Positions 26,200 through 34,621 of a stretch of DNA of 64,000 nt are shown here, in pieces. The notes beneath the pieces were generated by a model. It saw only the letters and a program-made list of their open reading frames with translations. It made no database searches and had not been told where the DNA came from. The position numbers and the translations under genes were made by a program. The DNA is from Flavobacterium sp. Sd200 (GTDB lineage Bacteria; Bacteroidota; Bacteroidia; Flavobacteriales; Flavobacteriaceae): NCBI RefSeq assembly GCF_009826935.1, contig NZ_WUMN01000002.1, forward strand, positions 372,001 to 436,000, in the 5' to 3' direction. Position 1 is the first letter of the stretch; each line of letters begins with the position of its first letter.

Positions 26200-27306
26200 A
26201 TGGCCGAGGGAAATGCTAACGACGAACTCATTGAACAGCTTAAAGTGCTTATCAAAAAATTGGAGAATCCCAAAAAAGATATGAGCGCCTGGGTGGGATT
26301 AGCCATTTCATTTTTATCAACGGTCGTAATCGCAGGATTGAGCCTCTATTTCTCAAATCTGGAATCAGAAAGGAGCAACGAATATAATCTAAAGCAGATA
26401 GAGGTTCAGAAAGCTAACCTGAGGGTAGAAGAACTCAAAGCACTGAATTCCCTTATTCCTGCTCTTTCAAGTAAAGATACTGCTGTAAAAAGGATTGCTT
26501 TTCAAATGCTGGAAGCCTCGCAGTCGGCATCTCCGTCGGAAACAGCAATAAAGAAAACAGATAGCCTTTTTAAAAAGCCCGATACCACTACTCCCGTAAT
26601 AGCAGAATTTTATAGATTACTTAAAATTGCAGAGTCGCGTAGCCAACCTATTGAAGCCAGAACAGCGGCTCTTGAGAAAATAGGTAAAGTCACATTTTCT
26701 TCTAAGCTACCAATTACAGAAAGAAATAAAGTCATTAAAGTAGCGACTACAATTGCTTCGTCCCCATCTGAACCTGAGAGCATCAAAAAAACAGCAACGG
26801 CTATACTTGAAAATATAAAAAACATCTCCCTATCCCAACTTGAAAGTACTTTAAAAAGTGAGAGTGTATCTAGGGTGATCGATGGAATTATTATCCACCA
26901 TACAGGTACTCCTTTTTCTACAGAAAAATACAATGGCCTATCTAGCGTAATGAATATCGCGAAATTTCAGGTAACTCAGTTTAGCTGGAATAAAGTTTCC
27001 TGGCACTACCTGATCGCTCCGGACGGCTCAATATGGCTCGGAGTACCGCTTAACGAAGGTGCGATCCACACTCCCGGTCAAAACAAGACTACAGTTTCCG
27101 TCTTGCTATTTATGGATGGAGATGTCGAACTTCCTACCGAAGCCCAACTGCTGACTCTTAAGAAGACCGTTGGTTTGTTATCTGACAAACTGAAACTTGG
27201 AACGCAATCTGTACACACTCATCACTATTTTAATACAAACAAAACCTGTCCGGGGAAAATGGTTACTGAACAATATATTCAGGAACAGCTATCAACTTCC
27301 GATTAA
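26200..27306 (+). CDS. Membrane-anchored N-acetylmuramoyl-L-alanine amidase
   Basis: 368 residues. One membrane helix (about 31-51) near the N-terminus, then a charged coiled coil (52-90), a helical HEAT-like middle (90-215), and a C-terminal amidase_2/PGRP domain (about 225-365). The zinc-ligand candidates are His233 or His234 in IIHHTG, His341 or His342 in HTHHYF, and Cys350 in KTCPGK. His269 in SWHY fits the family fold. The enzyme would cut the bond between muramic acid and the stem peptide. There is no cleavable signal peptide, so it is a membrane-held protein. It lies alone, opposite to the fecI and P2 genes on either side, and is probably a separate cargo gene. Confidence 0.8.
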   Translation: MAEGNANDELIEQLKVLIKKLENPKKDMSAWVGLAISFLSTVVIAGLSLYFSNLESERSNEYNLKQIEVQKANLRVEELKALNSLIPALSSKDTAVKRIAFQMLEASQSASPSETAIKKTDSLFKKPDTTTPVIAEFYRLLKIAESRSQPIEARTAALEKIGKVTFSSKLPITERNKVIKVATTIASSPSEPESIKKTATAILENIKNISLSQLESTLKSESVSRVIDGIIIHHTGTPFSTEKYNGLSSVMNIAKFQVTQFSWNKVSWHYLIAPDGSIWLGVPLNEGAIHTPGQNKTTVSVLLFMDGDVELPTEAQLLTLKKTVGLLSDKLKLGTQSVHTHHYFNTNKTCPGKMVTEQYIQEQLSTSD

Positions 27307-27367
27307 AGGGTTCGCTTTTAGTGTAACACTTAAGCACATTTTCGAAAAAGAAATATCAGTTGATTGA

Positions 27368-27973
27368 TTACATGGTATCAATTATTGTTGATAACAATAA
27401 ACCTAAAGTAATTTGAGAACGCGACCTTTGTGAAAAATATTCCTTTAGAAATAAATTAGCCCGATACATGTGATTATTGATCGTACCGGTAGTGATATTA
27501 AGTAATCGGCTTACTTCCTCATAGCTTTTGTCTTCCAATTTGCAAAGCACGAATACTTTCTGTTGCTGGGGTGGTAAAAGGCTTATCGCTTTGCTAAGCT
27601 CAGCCTGATTCTCCTTACGAAATATCGCTTTTTCAATATGCTCATAGGAACTTTGTGTAGCTATAATTAAATGTTCATAAAGGCGTTTATCCCTACCAGC
27701 CTTTCTGAATACATCATACGCCATATTATGGGCTATTTTATATAAGTAAGCATTCAGCGACTGTGTGGTATCTATCCGATCACGTTGCTCCCATACTTTG
27801 AGAAAAAGATCCTGCAAAAGTTCCTCCACAAGCTGGGGCGACTTTAAAAGGCGTAATGAAGCCGAAATGAGCCTTGTTTTGTAAAGGTGATAAATTTTCT
27901 CAAAGGCAATATGATCCCCACCTTGCAGTCTTTCCAGCAAGTCCCTTTCTTCATTTGGGTTGATCATTTTCAT
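27368..27973 (-). CDS. fecI: ECF sigma factor of the FecI type
   Basis: 201 residues from the ATG at 27973 (an in-frame TTG seven codons upstream is less likely). Region 2 spans about residues 15-85, with ELLQDLFLKVWEQRD and LYKIAHNMAYDVFRK, and region 4 spans about 120-185, with LLPPQQQKVFVLCKLEDKSYEEVSRLLNIT. It would direct RNA polymerase to the susC locus when FecR releases it. The last 15 residues form a hydrophobic tail. It lies between the two small paralogous genes and is not adjacent to fecR, which is unusual. Confidence 0.88.
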   Translation of the reverse strand: MKMINPNEERDLLERLQGGDHIAFEKIYHLYKTRLISASLRLLKSPQLVEELLQDLFLKVWEQRDRIDTTQSLNAYLYKIAHNMAYDVFRKAGRDKRLYEHLIIATQSSYEHIEKAIFRKENQAELSKAISLLPPQQQKVFVLCKLEDKSYEEVSRLLNITTGTINNHMYRANLFLKEYFSQRSRSQITLGLLLSTIIDTM

Positions 27974-28051
27974 AAAGGAACCGTAAAATAACAATTATTT
28001 AATACAGTATCAAATAATTGTAAACAGTTCCATGAGTCCGAAACTGCTTCC

Positions 28052-28435
28052 TTAAGCAGGATCGTATATAATTTCTATGGTCAATTCTTCTGCAAATTCT
28101 ACTTTACCATTTTGGTGGAATATTTGCCATTTGCATCTTTTGCTCTTTAGCCGCTTACTGCTCTTCGGGCCACCGGGATTCAAAATTGATAGAACAATGG
28201 GTGAACGGGCGCGGACTGTATCGGAAACTTCTCCTGAAATATAAGATAAAAAATCACCTGTAAAGAGATCCAAAAACTCGTCCTGATCAGGGGTCAAAAG
28301 AAAATTATCCCTCACCCAATCCTTAAACTGGGTTTGTATGAGGTCAGCCTGGGCATCGAGTAAGGGGTTAGTCAAGGCATATAATTCAGTTTGCTTGTCT
28401 ATTACACCGGATGGGTTGAAGGGTACTTGTGCCAT
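28052..28435 (-). CDS. Small protein of unknown family (P1), paralogue of 25125-25502
   Basis: 127 residues from the ATG at 28435 (another ATG two codons upstream). The first half matches P2 closely, including TELYAL, LLDAQAD, FKDW and NFLLT. The second half differs: it has a basic stretch (KSSKRLKSKRCKWQIF) and ends LTIEIIYDP like P2's TFKIEYLP. I know no family for it. It lies directly upstream of fecI, 78 bases away on the same strand, so it may be co-transcribed with it. It has no leader module of the A/B type. Confidence 0.7.
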   Translation of the reverse strand: MAQVPFNPSGVIDKQTELYALTNPLLDAQADLIQTQFKDWVRDNFLLTPDQDEFLDLFTGDFLSYISGEVSDTVRARSPIVLSILNPGGPKSSKRLKSKRCKWQIFHQNGKVEFAEELTIEIIYDPA

Positions 28436-28557
28436 AATCATAAAGTATAAAAGTTGAACATGGACTAAGGTCTACCCCCCTTAAAGCAATACATATTCCA
28501 AATATGTTTAAGAATCGATATATTTGAAAATAGTGATCACTCAGGTTACCGGGTATC

Positions 28558-29415
28558 ATGGATATAAGCTATAACGACAGATATTTCAGGTTTGCTCTTG
28601 GTTTCATTGCAGCGCATATCATTGTCATGTACAATGAGCCGGATAATTTCCTGCAGGCACTCTTTACCCTCTCCTACCTTAAAGGACTGACAGGCAGTTT
28701 TGCTATTGCCATGCTGCTCATTGAATGGGTACATCTCACCGCAATGCGGCTGGACAGGCGCTGGGACTGGCACCAAGATACACTCACGCGCCTTTTCTGG
28801 CAAACGGTACTGGGATTTCTGATCCCTGCTGTTTTAGCCTTCCTCATGGCTGCACTCTTTTTCTATGCCTATGGTTATAATATCTTCAAGACCACCTACA
28901 TGAGTCAGGACTATACCCTTATCCTGTTCATGATCCTTGCCATCAACATCTATTATTTCGGCCTGAACTCGTTCCTGCGCCTGCGCGGGACATCCATCAT
29001 AAAAAATGAAGATGTAGATAGTACAACATCGTCCAAAGAAGTAATTTTGGTAGATACGGTCAACCGCTCTATACCAGTGAAGGTAGAAGATATAGCATAT
29101 TATTATATCCTCAAAGGTGATGTCTACATGAGAACAAAGGCAATGTCCAATATGGAAGAAAGTTATCCCATACAGGATAACTTACGGGCTCTCGAACAGA
29201 AGTTAGACAGACGCATGTTTTTTAGGATCAACCGACAGATGATCGTGAGTTTTCAGTCCTGCCTTTATTATAAACCGGGAAAAAATAAAACTCTTGAGGT
29301 TGCCCTTACCCCTGCTCCCTATCAAAATGTGGAAAGTGTTCCTGTAGAGCATGCCCGGCTTTGTATCGTCAGCGAAGACCGCGCAGTATCGTTCCGCAAA
29401 TGGATGGACAGGTAA
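28558..29415 (+). CDS. Membrane-bound LytTR transcription regulator (copy 2)
   Basis: 285 residues. The N-terminal part has four membrane helices (about 7-25, 38-58, 86-110, 120-140), including LDRRWDWHQDTLTRLFWQTVLGF, which aligns with LDTRCSWRERPIERSLMQFTLGI in copy 1. The C-terminal LytTR domain contains VEDIAYYYILKGDVYM and FFRINRQMIVSF. The two copies therefore share both the sensor and the DNA-binding parts. It is transcribed away from the P1-fecI pair. It is followed by a C-rich repeat region with a core (CCCGCATCC) also found after copy 1. Confidence 0.85.
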   Translation: MDISYNDRYFRFALGFIAAHIIVMYNEPDNFLQALFTLSYLKGLTGSFAIAMLLIEWVHLTAMRLDRRWDWHQDTLTRLFWQTVLGFLIPAVLAFLMAALFFYAYGYNIFKTTYMSQDYTLILFMILAINIYYFGLNSFLRLRGTSIIKNEDVDSTTSSKEVILVDTVNRSIPVKVEDIAYYYILKGDVYMRTKAMSNMEESYPIQDNLRALEQKLDRRMFFRINRQMIVSFQSCLYYKPGKNKTLEVALTPAPYQNVESVPVEHARLCIVSEDRAVSFRKWMDR

Positions 29416-29497
29416 GTGACTATATATACTACATTTGGTACACCCGTTGTATTTTTTTCTGGTCAGGCCAATCCTGTTGTCGAACGGCTTCTTGTCT

Positions 29498-29570
29498 CAT
29501 TCCTAAGTTTCCGCCATTCCCCCAAATTAGTGCCCCGCATCCCCTTCAGATTTTGGCAGTCCCCCAAAAA
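29498..29570 (+). promoter_or_regulatory. C-rich phased repeats downstream of LytTR copy 2
   Basis: CATTCC (29498 and 29515), CATCCCC (29538) and CAGTCCCC (29557) recur about every 17-23 bases. The third lies in CCCCGCATCCCC and shares CCCGCATCC with the repeats behind LytTR copy 1. A role as a binding site for the adjacent regulator is inferred only. Confidence 0.35.
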
Positions 29571-29693
29571 TCACGCTGAATGCCTTTCAACATATCGGTA
29601 TTTGTTAACCGATAATCGATTTTTCCCTGATTTTAGATGATGATTTTACAAACAGGCTTAATATGCACGCCTATAATGCAAAATCATAAAGCT

Positions 29694-30932
29694 ATGGATG
29701 CTACCCAACATTTTTCGGAAGCCCTCGCCAATGAATATCCTTTAGTATGGCTTGATACACTGATTACCTACACGCTGAATCCGAGCCGTGCCGAACACAC
29801 GGGACTGACCAATGAGCGAGCACTCTATCTCTATGAGCAGATCGACCTGGAGGAAGCAAAATTGCAGCTCCTTATAAAGTCAAGGGTTTTCGCACTCAAC
29901 AAAAAGAACGAAATTGAATTACTAATCCGGCGCTTTCATTCCTCACTGGTCATCCTTTTGGACCATAGCCTCGAAAACAAAAAAAGATCAGGCTTCAAAA
30001 ATCCACTCATCAGCAAAATTCACAAAGCATTGTCAGCCTGCCTGGAACGGCTGTTAGCTTTTATCGAAACCCGCTTTTCAATTTATCTCGGGTTGGAAGA
30101 AAGGGTTCCCGCAACTTATCTTATGATGGCGAAGAAAGAGTTTCAAAAGAGGCTGGACAAGATAAAAGTTTTAGCCCAGAAGCAAACAAGTTCAATACCG
30201 GTCTTCGAAATACTGCTCCAAAACCTAAATGCTTTTATCGCTGCACATCCTTTACAGGAGGAAGCAACTTTTCGCAGCGTACTTTACCGCAAAGAATGGC
30301 TGAAGCAATTAGAAGGGCTCAATTGGGATGCTGCCTCCGATGTCTTCCAGGTAAAGTTGCATGAACTGCTGGTCTATATGAACTTCAACAGCAAAGCCTA
30401 CATCAAATATCTTACAGGGATCATCGAAGAAGAAATTACTGCTAAAGAAACGCCCGTGGAAAAAATGGACCTTCTCCTTTTCCGTTACAAAGCCTTTAAC
30501 CAATTGCAATCCAAGCCGGGAATGGTACTTAACCCTAAATACCACGACTTAAAATTGGTTGTTGGAAATTGGTTCGTTCAGGAAATACGCTATATGGAAA
30601 AAAAGTTACAATGGTCTGCCTTACCTTTACCAGAGAGTGCGAAAGCACTCAAGCCAGTAAAAACACAGCATAAAGTTATTGATAAAGTCCTTTTGGAGTT
30701 ATCCTCGGATCAGATTGGCTTAATTTTCCGCGCAGCAGATGATTTAAGGATATTGGTAGCCAAATCACTTAGCCAGGTCTTTCGGAGCATTACCCCCCAC
30801 CTCTCCACACCGTATAACGATACTCTTTCCTACAAAGGCATGCGAACACAATCGTATGTTGCCGAAGACAGGGATAAGCAGATTGCTATAGATGCACTGG
30901 AAAGAATCATTAAAAAAATAAAAGAATACTAA
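29694..30932 (+). CDS. Large helical ICE protein, function unknown
   Basis: 412 residues from the ATG at 29694 (MDATQHF); the open frame begins 19 codons earlier with weaker context. It is nearly all-helical with no signal peptide or membrane segment. The C-terminal 90 residues (LSSDQIGLIFRAADDLRILVAKSLSQVF, then RITPHLSTPYNDTLSYKGMR) look like a conserved block I associate with proteins of Bacteroidota conjugative elements, but I cannot name a family. The lipoprotein gene follows 13 bases later. Its role is unknown. Confidence 0.65.
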   Translation: MDATQHFSEALANEYPLVWLDTLITYTLNPSRAEHTGLTNERALYLYEQIDLEEAKLQLLIKSRVFALNKKNEIELLIRRFHSSLVILLDHSLENKKRSGFKNPLISKIHKALSACLERLLAFIETRFSIYLGLEERVPATYLMMAKKEFQKRLDKIKVLAQKQTSSIPVFEILLQNLNAFIAAHPLQEEATFRSVLYRKEWLKQLEGLNWDAASDVFQVKLHELLVYMNFNSKAYIKYLTGIIEEEITAKETPVEKMDLLLFRYKAFNQLQSKPGMVLNPKYHDLKLVVGNWFVQEIRYMEKKLQWSALPLPESAKALKPVKTQHKVIDKVLLELSSDQIGLIFRAADDLRILVAKSLSQVFRSITPHLSTPYNDTLSYKGMRTQSYVAEDRDKQIAIDALERIIKKIKEY

Positions 30933-30945
30933 AAGCCCCTAGATT

Positions 30946-31470
30946 ATGAAACAGCTCTTACTTTTTTTCTCCCTTATTTTATTCATAAGTTGTGGACGAA
31001 ACGACCTGTCCCATGAGGAAGCTGCCAGGCTCCTGAAATCAAAAACTGGATTTCCACGTAATATCGATTATGAAATATACAGGGGCGAACCCCGCTATGC
31101 CAGAAGGCTAATTCAGGCAGGTTTGGAAAGAGAAGGATTCGTGAAAATCCAAAAAGATTATGAGAAGAATAACGACAGCAGACCCATCATACATTTTACA
31201 GACAAGGCAAAGCCGTACCTTTTATTTGTAGCACCGGACAACCTGGAATACTTTACCTTTGATATACAAAAGGTAAAACTTGCTGAAGAACAATTTCAAA
31301 AGGTCAATAAGGTGACTGTATTTGCCGATGTGGCTACAGTCGAATATACCACCATTTATAAAAACCTTACTCCATTTGCAATATTGATCGGCCTCAAGGA
31401 AAATAAAAAGATCACCAACAAAGCTATTTTTATGCTGACCGGTGATGGATGGGTACTGCAGGAGAAATAA
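30946..31470 (+). CDS. Small lipoprotein, function unknown
   Basis: 174 residues. The lipobox is ISCGRN (Cys16), so the protein is probably anchored in a membrane after processing by signal peptidase II. The mature part is mixed alpha/beta and contains a C-terminal conserved-looking segment (NKAIFMLTGDGWVLQEK). It lies 13 bases behind the 412-aa gene and probably shares its transcript. No family is recognised. Confidence 0.65.
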   Translation: MKQLLLFFSLILFISCGRNDLSHEEAARLLKSKTGFPRNIDYEIYRGEPRYARRLIQAGLEREGFVKIQKDYEKNNDSRPIIHFTDKAKPYLLFVAPDNLEYFTFDIQKVKLAEEQFQKVNKVTVFADVATVEYTTIYKNLTPFAILIGLKENKKITNKAIFMLTGDGWVLQEK

Positions 31471-31565
31471 CGCTTTTTATCTTATCGTTTAAATTAACTG
31501 CCAGCCAAACGGCAAACGGGTATGGCTGACTTTACTCAAACTGATTGGTAGTTTAATATGGAAAT

Positions 31566-32363
31566 TTAATTAAAACTTTGTTTCATCTCTCGAATGCCCC
31601 TACTCAGGTAATGTTCACCGTCAGGCCAAAGCGTCTGCCCTTTGACAAGCCATGCAAAACCGAAAGCTTCTACGGCAACCGTCTCAAATACATAAACCAT
31701 TGGAAACGGCTTTAGGTCAAAACCGGCAATGAAATAAACTCCCAAAATAGCAAGGGAACCAATAATAATCCAGCCACAAGTGATAAATACAATATTCCTC
31801 TTGGCCTTTTGGGTGCGCCTCCCGTCAGGTTTTAATTTTTGTTCACCTTCTTTAGTCTTGGTAAAATAAAAAATCGAAATGAAGGAAAGGCTTAAAAGGA
31901 ATATCGCTGCAAAGGCGAAATGCCAGCCTGTTCCGTTCAACGAAGGAAGTATACCTCCCTCGCCGGTATGTACGCTAAGGCCGCAATCACCACAGTCTTT
32001 TTTAGTTGGCACAAAAGCTACTCCCATTCCGCACACCCCAGCCAAGAACGTTAAGGCCCGCTCTGTCAGCGTGTAACCTTTATAGGTGATTAGAAATGTT
32101 CCGATCACGCAGAGCATAACGACCAGGATGTCACCACGGTCAGTATAAAAATAGTCACTTATTGATGGTTCAAAACCATTATACTCTGATGTTCTTGCCG
32201 GTAATACTGCCAATACCACAGGCAATAGCATACCCCCGAAACCGATCAGGTTCCTCAAAGTAAGATAAGAGAAAACCAGCTCATTATTGGCCTCTTTGGA
32301 AAGGTCCATTTGTTGTGTAGCATCCATATTTATCTTGCAGGCATTCACTGCCACATTAAGCAT
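31566..32363 (-). CDS. Integral membrane protein, function unknown
   Basis: 265 residues with about six membrane helices (around 38-55, 78-95, 102-120, 149-170, 195-218 and 222-242). The extracytoplasmic loop between helices three and four contains three cysteines (KKDCGDCGLSVHTGEGG). I cannot assign a family. It is the last gene of a three-gene unit, 12 bases behind the helical gene. The order lipoprotein, small helical protein, membrane protein suggests an envelope complex, but no function can be read. Confidence 0.6.
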   Translation of the reverse strand: MLNVAVNACKINMDATQQMDLSKEANNELVFSYLTLRNLIGFGGMLLPVVLAVLPARTSEYNGFEPSISDYFYTDRGDILVVMLCVIGTFLITYKGYTLTERALTFLAGVCGMGVAFVPTKKDCGDCGLSVHTGEGGILPSLNGTGWHFAFAAIFLLSLSFISIFYFTKTKEGEQKLKPDGRRTQKAKRNIVFITCGWIIIGSLAILGVYFIAGFDLKPFPMVYVFETVAVEAFGFAWLVKGQTLWPDGEHYLSRGIREMKQSFN

Positions 32364-32374
32364 TTCTATTTATA

Positions 32375-32773
32375 TCACTCTTCGGTTTCTTTTCCTAACT
32401 CTTCAATTATAGCCTTTACTTTTCCGGGAATTGAGAGGTAATCCCCCGATACAACAGAGCCCGCTAAAAGGATCAATTGGGCAGTAATATCGATAACCTT
32501 CTGCACGGTTTGGATCGTTTTGATCGCTTTATTTAACTTACCGGTGGCATCCTGTAATTGCTCTAATGCCTTTTTACCTTCTTCCGCAATTTGGATAGCG
32601 GTCATTGCATATAAAGTTTTGCTTGCAATTATAAGGTCGCGCGCGGTATCGCTTAACGCTTCGATCTCCTGGTACGGATGCGTTGCCATTTCATCCTGAA
32701 CCCTCTTATTAATAGTCGTGGCAGCGGACACCATCGAATCTGCCAGTGCTTTAAGTTGATATTGATCGGCCAT
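32375..32773 (-). CDS. Small helical protein, function unknown
   Basis: 132 residues, all-helical with heptad-like repeats (EEGKKALEQLQDATGKLNKAIKTIQTVQK) and a hydrophobic C-terminal stretch (VIDITAQLILLAGSVVSG) that could be one membrane helix. No signal peptide. Two bases separate it from the lipoprotein gene upstream, and 12 bases from the membrane-protein gene downstream, so it is the middle gene of the unit. Confidence 0.55.
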   Translation of the reverse strand: MADQYQLKALADSMVSAATTINKRVQDEMATHPYQEIEALSDTARDLIIASKTLYAMTAIQIAEEGKKALEQLQDATGKLNKAIKTIQTVQKVIDITAQLILLAGSVVSGDYLSIPGKVKAIIEELGKETEE

Positions 32774-32775
32774 GA

Positions 32776-33678
32776 TTAGTTTGATTTGTCGGTTAACAAT
32801 TTGATGTTAGTATAGATTAGGTAAACCTCTGCGCTATGCTGGTTAATAATGTCTTTGACGGCTTGTGCTGTCAGTTTGCTATTGGCAAGAACTGTAGCTG
32901 TTTTATTATGCTCATCCTTAATTTTCACCAAGGCTTCCACAAGCTGCGTGATCTGTGTTTTGTGCTTATCCAGCTTTATTTTTTCATCATTGTAAGCTTT
33001 GGTCAAATCAGCTTTCTTTGATATCTCCACATTCGGGTTGGCTAAAATCAGGCTGTATTTTGAGTCTATCAATGCCTGGTCTGCCGCAATCAGCGGCAAT
33101 AGCGCGTTATTAAAAATATCGATCAGGGTCTGGATACTTTTAGAAACATCCCCATCGTAACCAATAATGACCTCCCTTATTTTCTTTTCGCGGTAAGCCC
33201 CCATCAACTTGGAGGTAAAGACAGTTGCAATTTTTGCGGCGGCATCTACCTTATCGTCACTGGTTACTCCCAGTTTGGCTTTAAGAGCGGCATCCGCCTT
33301 AATATTATCACGGACAGCATCGAAATTATAATTGACCAGGTTTGGATCGGATAACTTGGTTAATGCTTCAAAATAAGCGGAAATACTTTTTATATAAAAG
33401 GTAATTGCCTTGTCAGCATCGGTTGCCATTTTGGGTTCGTTGGCCACTATTATTGCCTGAGGCAGCTGTAGCGTATTCCCGACGATGTTCCCAGTCAGCT
33501 TATAGGCATTTTGCCCCAATGTGTAGGTATAATAACTGGAGGTAAAGTTATAGCCAATATCATCATAGGAAATAATAGTCTTTACCGCCGTTTTAGAAAA
33601 ATTATTGACATGCTTTAAATCAGCACACCCTACTGCAAAAATTGCAGCAATGAGGGAAACAATGAGGTGTTTTTTCAT
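32776..33678 (-). CDS. Helical lipoprotein, function unknown
   Basis: 300 residues from the Met at 33678, which opens a lipoprotein signal (MKKHLIVSLIAAIFAVGCAD, Cys18); the open frame extends 12 codons further upstream without support. The mature part is helical and rich in Lys, Ala and Asp, with coiled-coil-like segments (about residues 210-290). It is the first gene of a three-gene unit. No family is recognised. Anchoring in an outer or inner membrane is expected from the lipobox. Confidence 0.6.
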   Translation of the reverse strand: MKKHLIVSLIAAIFAVGCADLKHVNNFSKTAVKTIISYDDIGYNFTSSYYTYTLGQNAYKLTGNIVGNTLQLPQAIIVANEPKMATDADKAITFYIKSISAYFEALTKLSDPNLVNYNFDAVRDNIKADAALKAKLGVTSDDKVDAAAKIATVFTSKLMGAYREKKIREVIIGYDGDVSKSIQTLIDIFNNALLPLIAADQALIDSKYSLILANPNVEISKKADLTKAYNDEKIKLDKHKTQITQLVEALVKIKDEHNKTATVLANSKLTAQAVKDIINQHSAEVYLIYTNIKLLTDKSN

Positions 33679-34018
33679 GACAAGTGAGGTTAAGTTTGAA
33701 CCTGTCCACAACACGTTTCAGGAACGACGAAATGGAAAGATATTATATGTTAAATATATTAAAAAATAAATTATAACTAATTATTTATCAATAGTTTATT
33801 TCTAAAAAAAAATCTAATAGTAACCAGAAAGCTATTCACAAGAACTTATATACCGATTCAATAGAGCCACTACTAAACAACAGGTTTCAGGGTTGCAACT
33901 TGGGTTACAACTTCAAAGTTGAAACTGACCGGCATTCTTCTGCACCCTTACTTTGCTTTCAGAAACGATAACAGCCCGCTCACTGCGGAACATTGTGTAA
34001 CGATTTAAATGAGAGCAT
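33679..34018. other. 340-base intergenic region ahead of the tra operon, with direct repeats
   Basis: It separates the divergent lipoprotein unit from the tra genes, so it should hold the tra promoter. At 33891-33913 there are two near-identical repeats (GGTTGCAACTT, GGTTACAACTT), and from 33916 an inverted half (AAAGTTG). A TTACTTTG box (33948-33955) resembles the Bacteroidota minus-7 element. No gene is seen. Confidence 0.5.
33891..33922. promoter_or_regulatory. Tandem repeats upstream of the tra operon, candidate operator
   Basis: GGTTGCAACTT at 33891-33901 and GGTTACAACTT at 33903-33913 are 12 bases apart and are followed by the inverted half AAAGTTG at 33916-33922. The location just ahead of the conjugation operon fits a regulator site; no regulator is identified. 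Confidence 0.45.
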
Positions 34019-34495
34019 ATGTTTACAGGTATTTCATGGCAAAGCTATCTGATGTTAGTGGTTGCCTCTTCAGCTATTTATTATTTCTATGTCGCGGTTC
34101 GTTACTATAGCAGTGACCTGACAGCCTGGATTTCCAAAAAATCAAGCCGAAAGACAGCATATACCACGGTGACGAGAAGTCCTGTGCCCACCGAGCCGCT
34201 CCCATCCAAAATCATATCTGACAACTACGAAACATCAGAATCTGCTGAAAGCGATTACGATGAATTGGAATACCTGATCGGGAGCATACAGAAAACCATC
34301 AGCGATGCGGCGGCCCGCAGTATGAAACCCAATGAATTGAAAGGCGCTCTGGGACTGGTATTACAAGAACACCCTTCCCTTAAAAACGACGGTATGCGCC
34401 CGGCCATCAACGAGCTGGTGGCCTCCGAATGTGCCAAACAAAATATCCCCATAAGCGAGTCCGAAGCAGACAGGCTTTGGGAAAATCAGATATAG
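34019..34495 (+). CDS. Conjugation-region protein with one membrane helix, function unknown
   Basis: 158 residues. One membrane helix near the N-terminus (about 8-27) is followed by a basic and then an acidic linker, and by a helical C-terminal domain (ELEYLIGSIQKTISDAAARS, then LKGALGLVLQEHPSLKNDG). No family is named. It is the first gene of the tra operon. Confidence 0.65.
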   Translation: MFTGISWQSYLMLVVASSAIYYFYVAVRYYSSDLTAWISKKSSRKTAYTTVTRSPVPTEPLPSKIISDNYETSESAESDYDELEYLIGSIQKTISDAAARSMKPNELKGALGLVLQEHPSLKNDGMRPAINELVASECAKQNIPISESEADRLWENQI

Positions 34496-34621
34496 CGGAG
34501 CGGGCCTCCCTGTCCACGCCGGTGCGTTAGGGCAAGTGTGACAGATAGATGGAGCGATGTGACGGCGATGCCCCTCCGTTTTTTACTTCCTCTTTTTAAA
34601 AACTTTTTAAACGTGTGAGTT

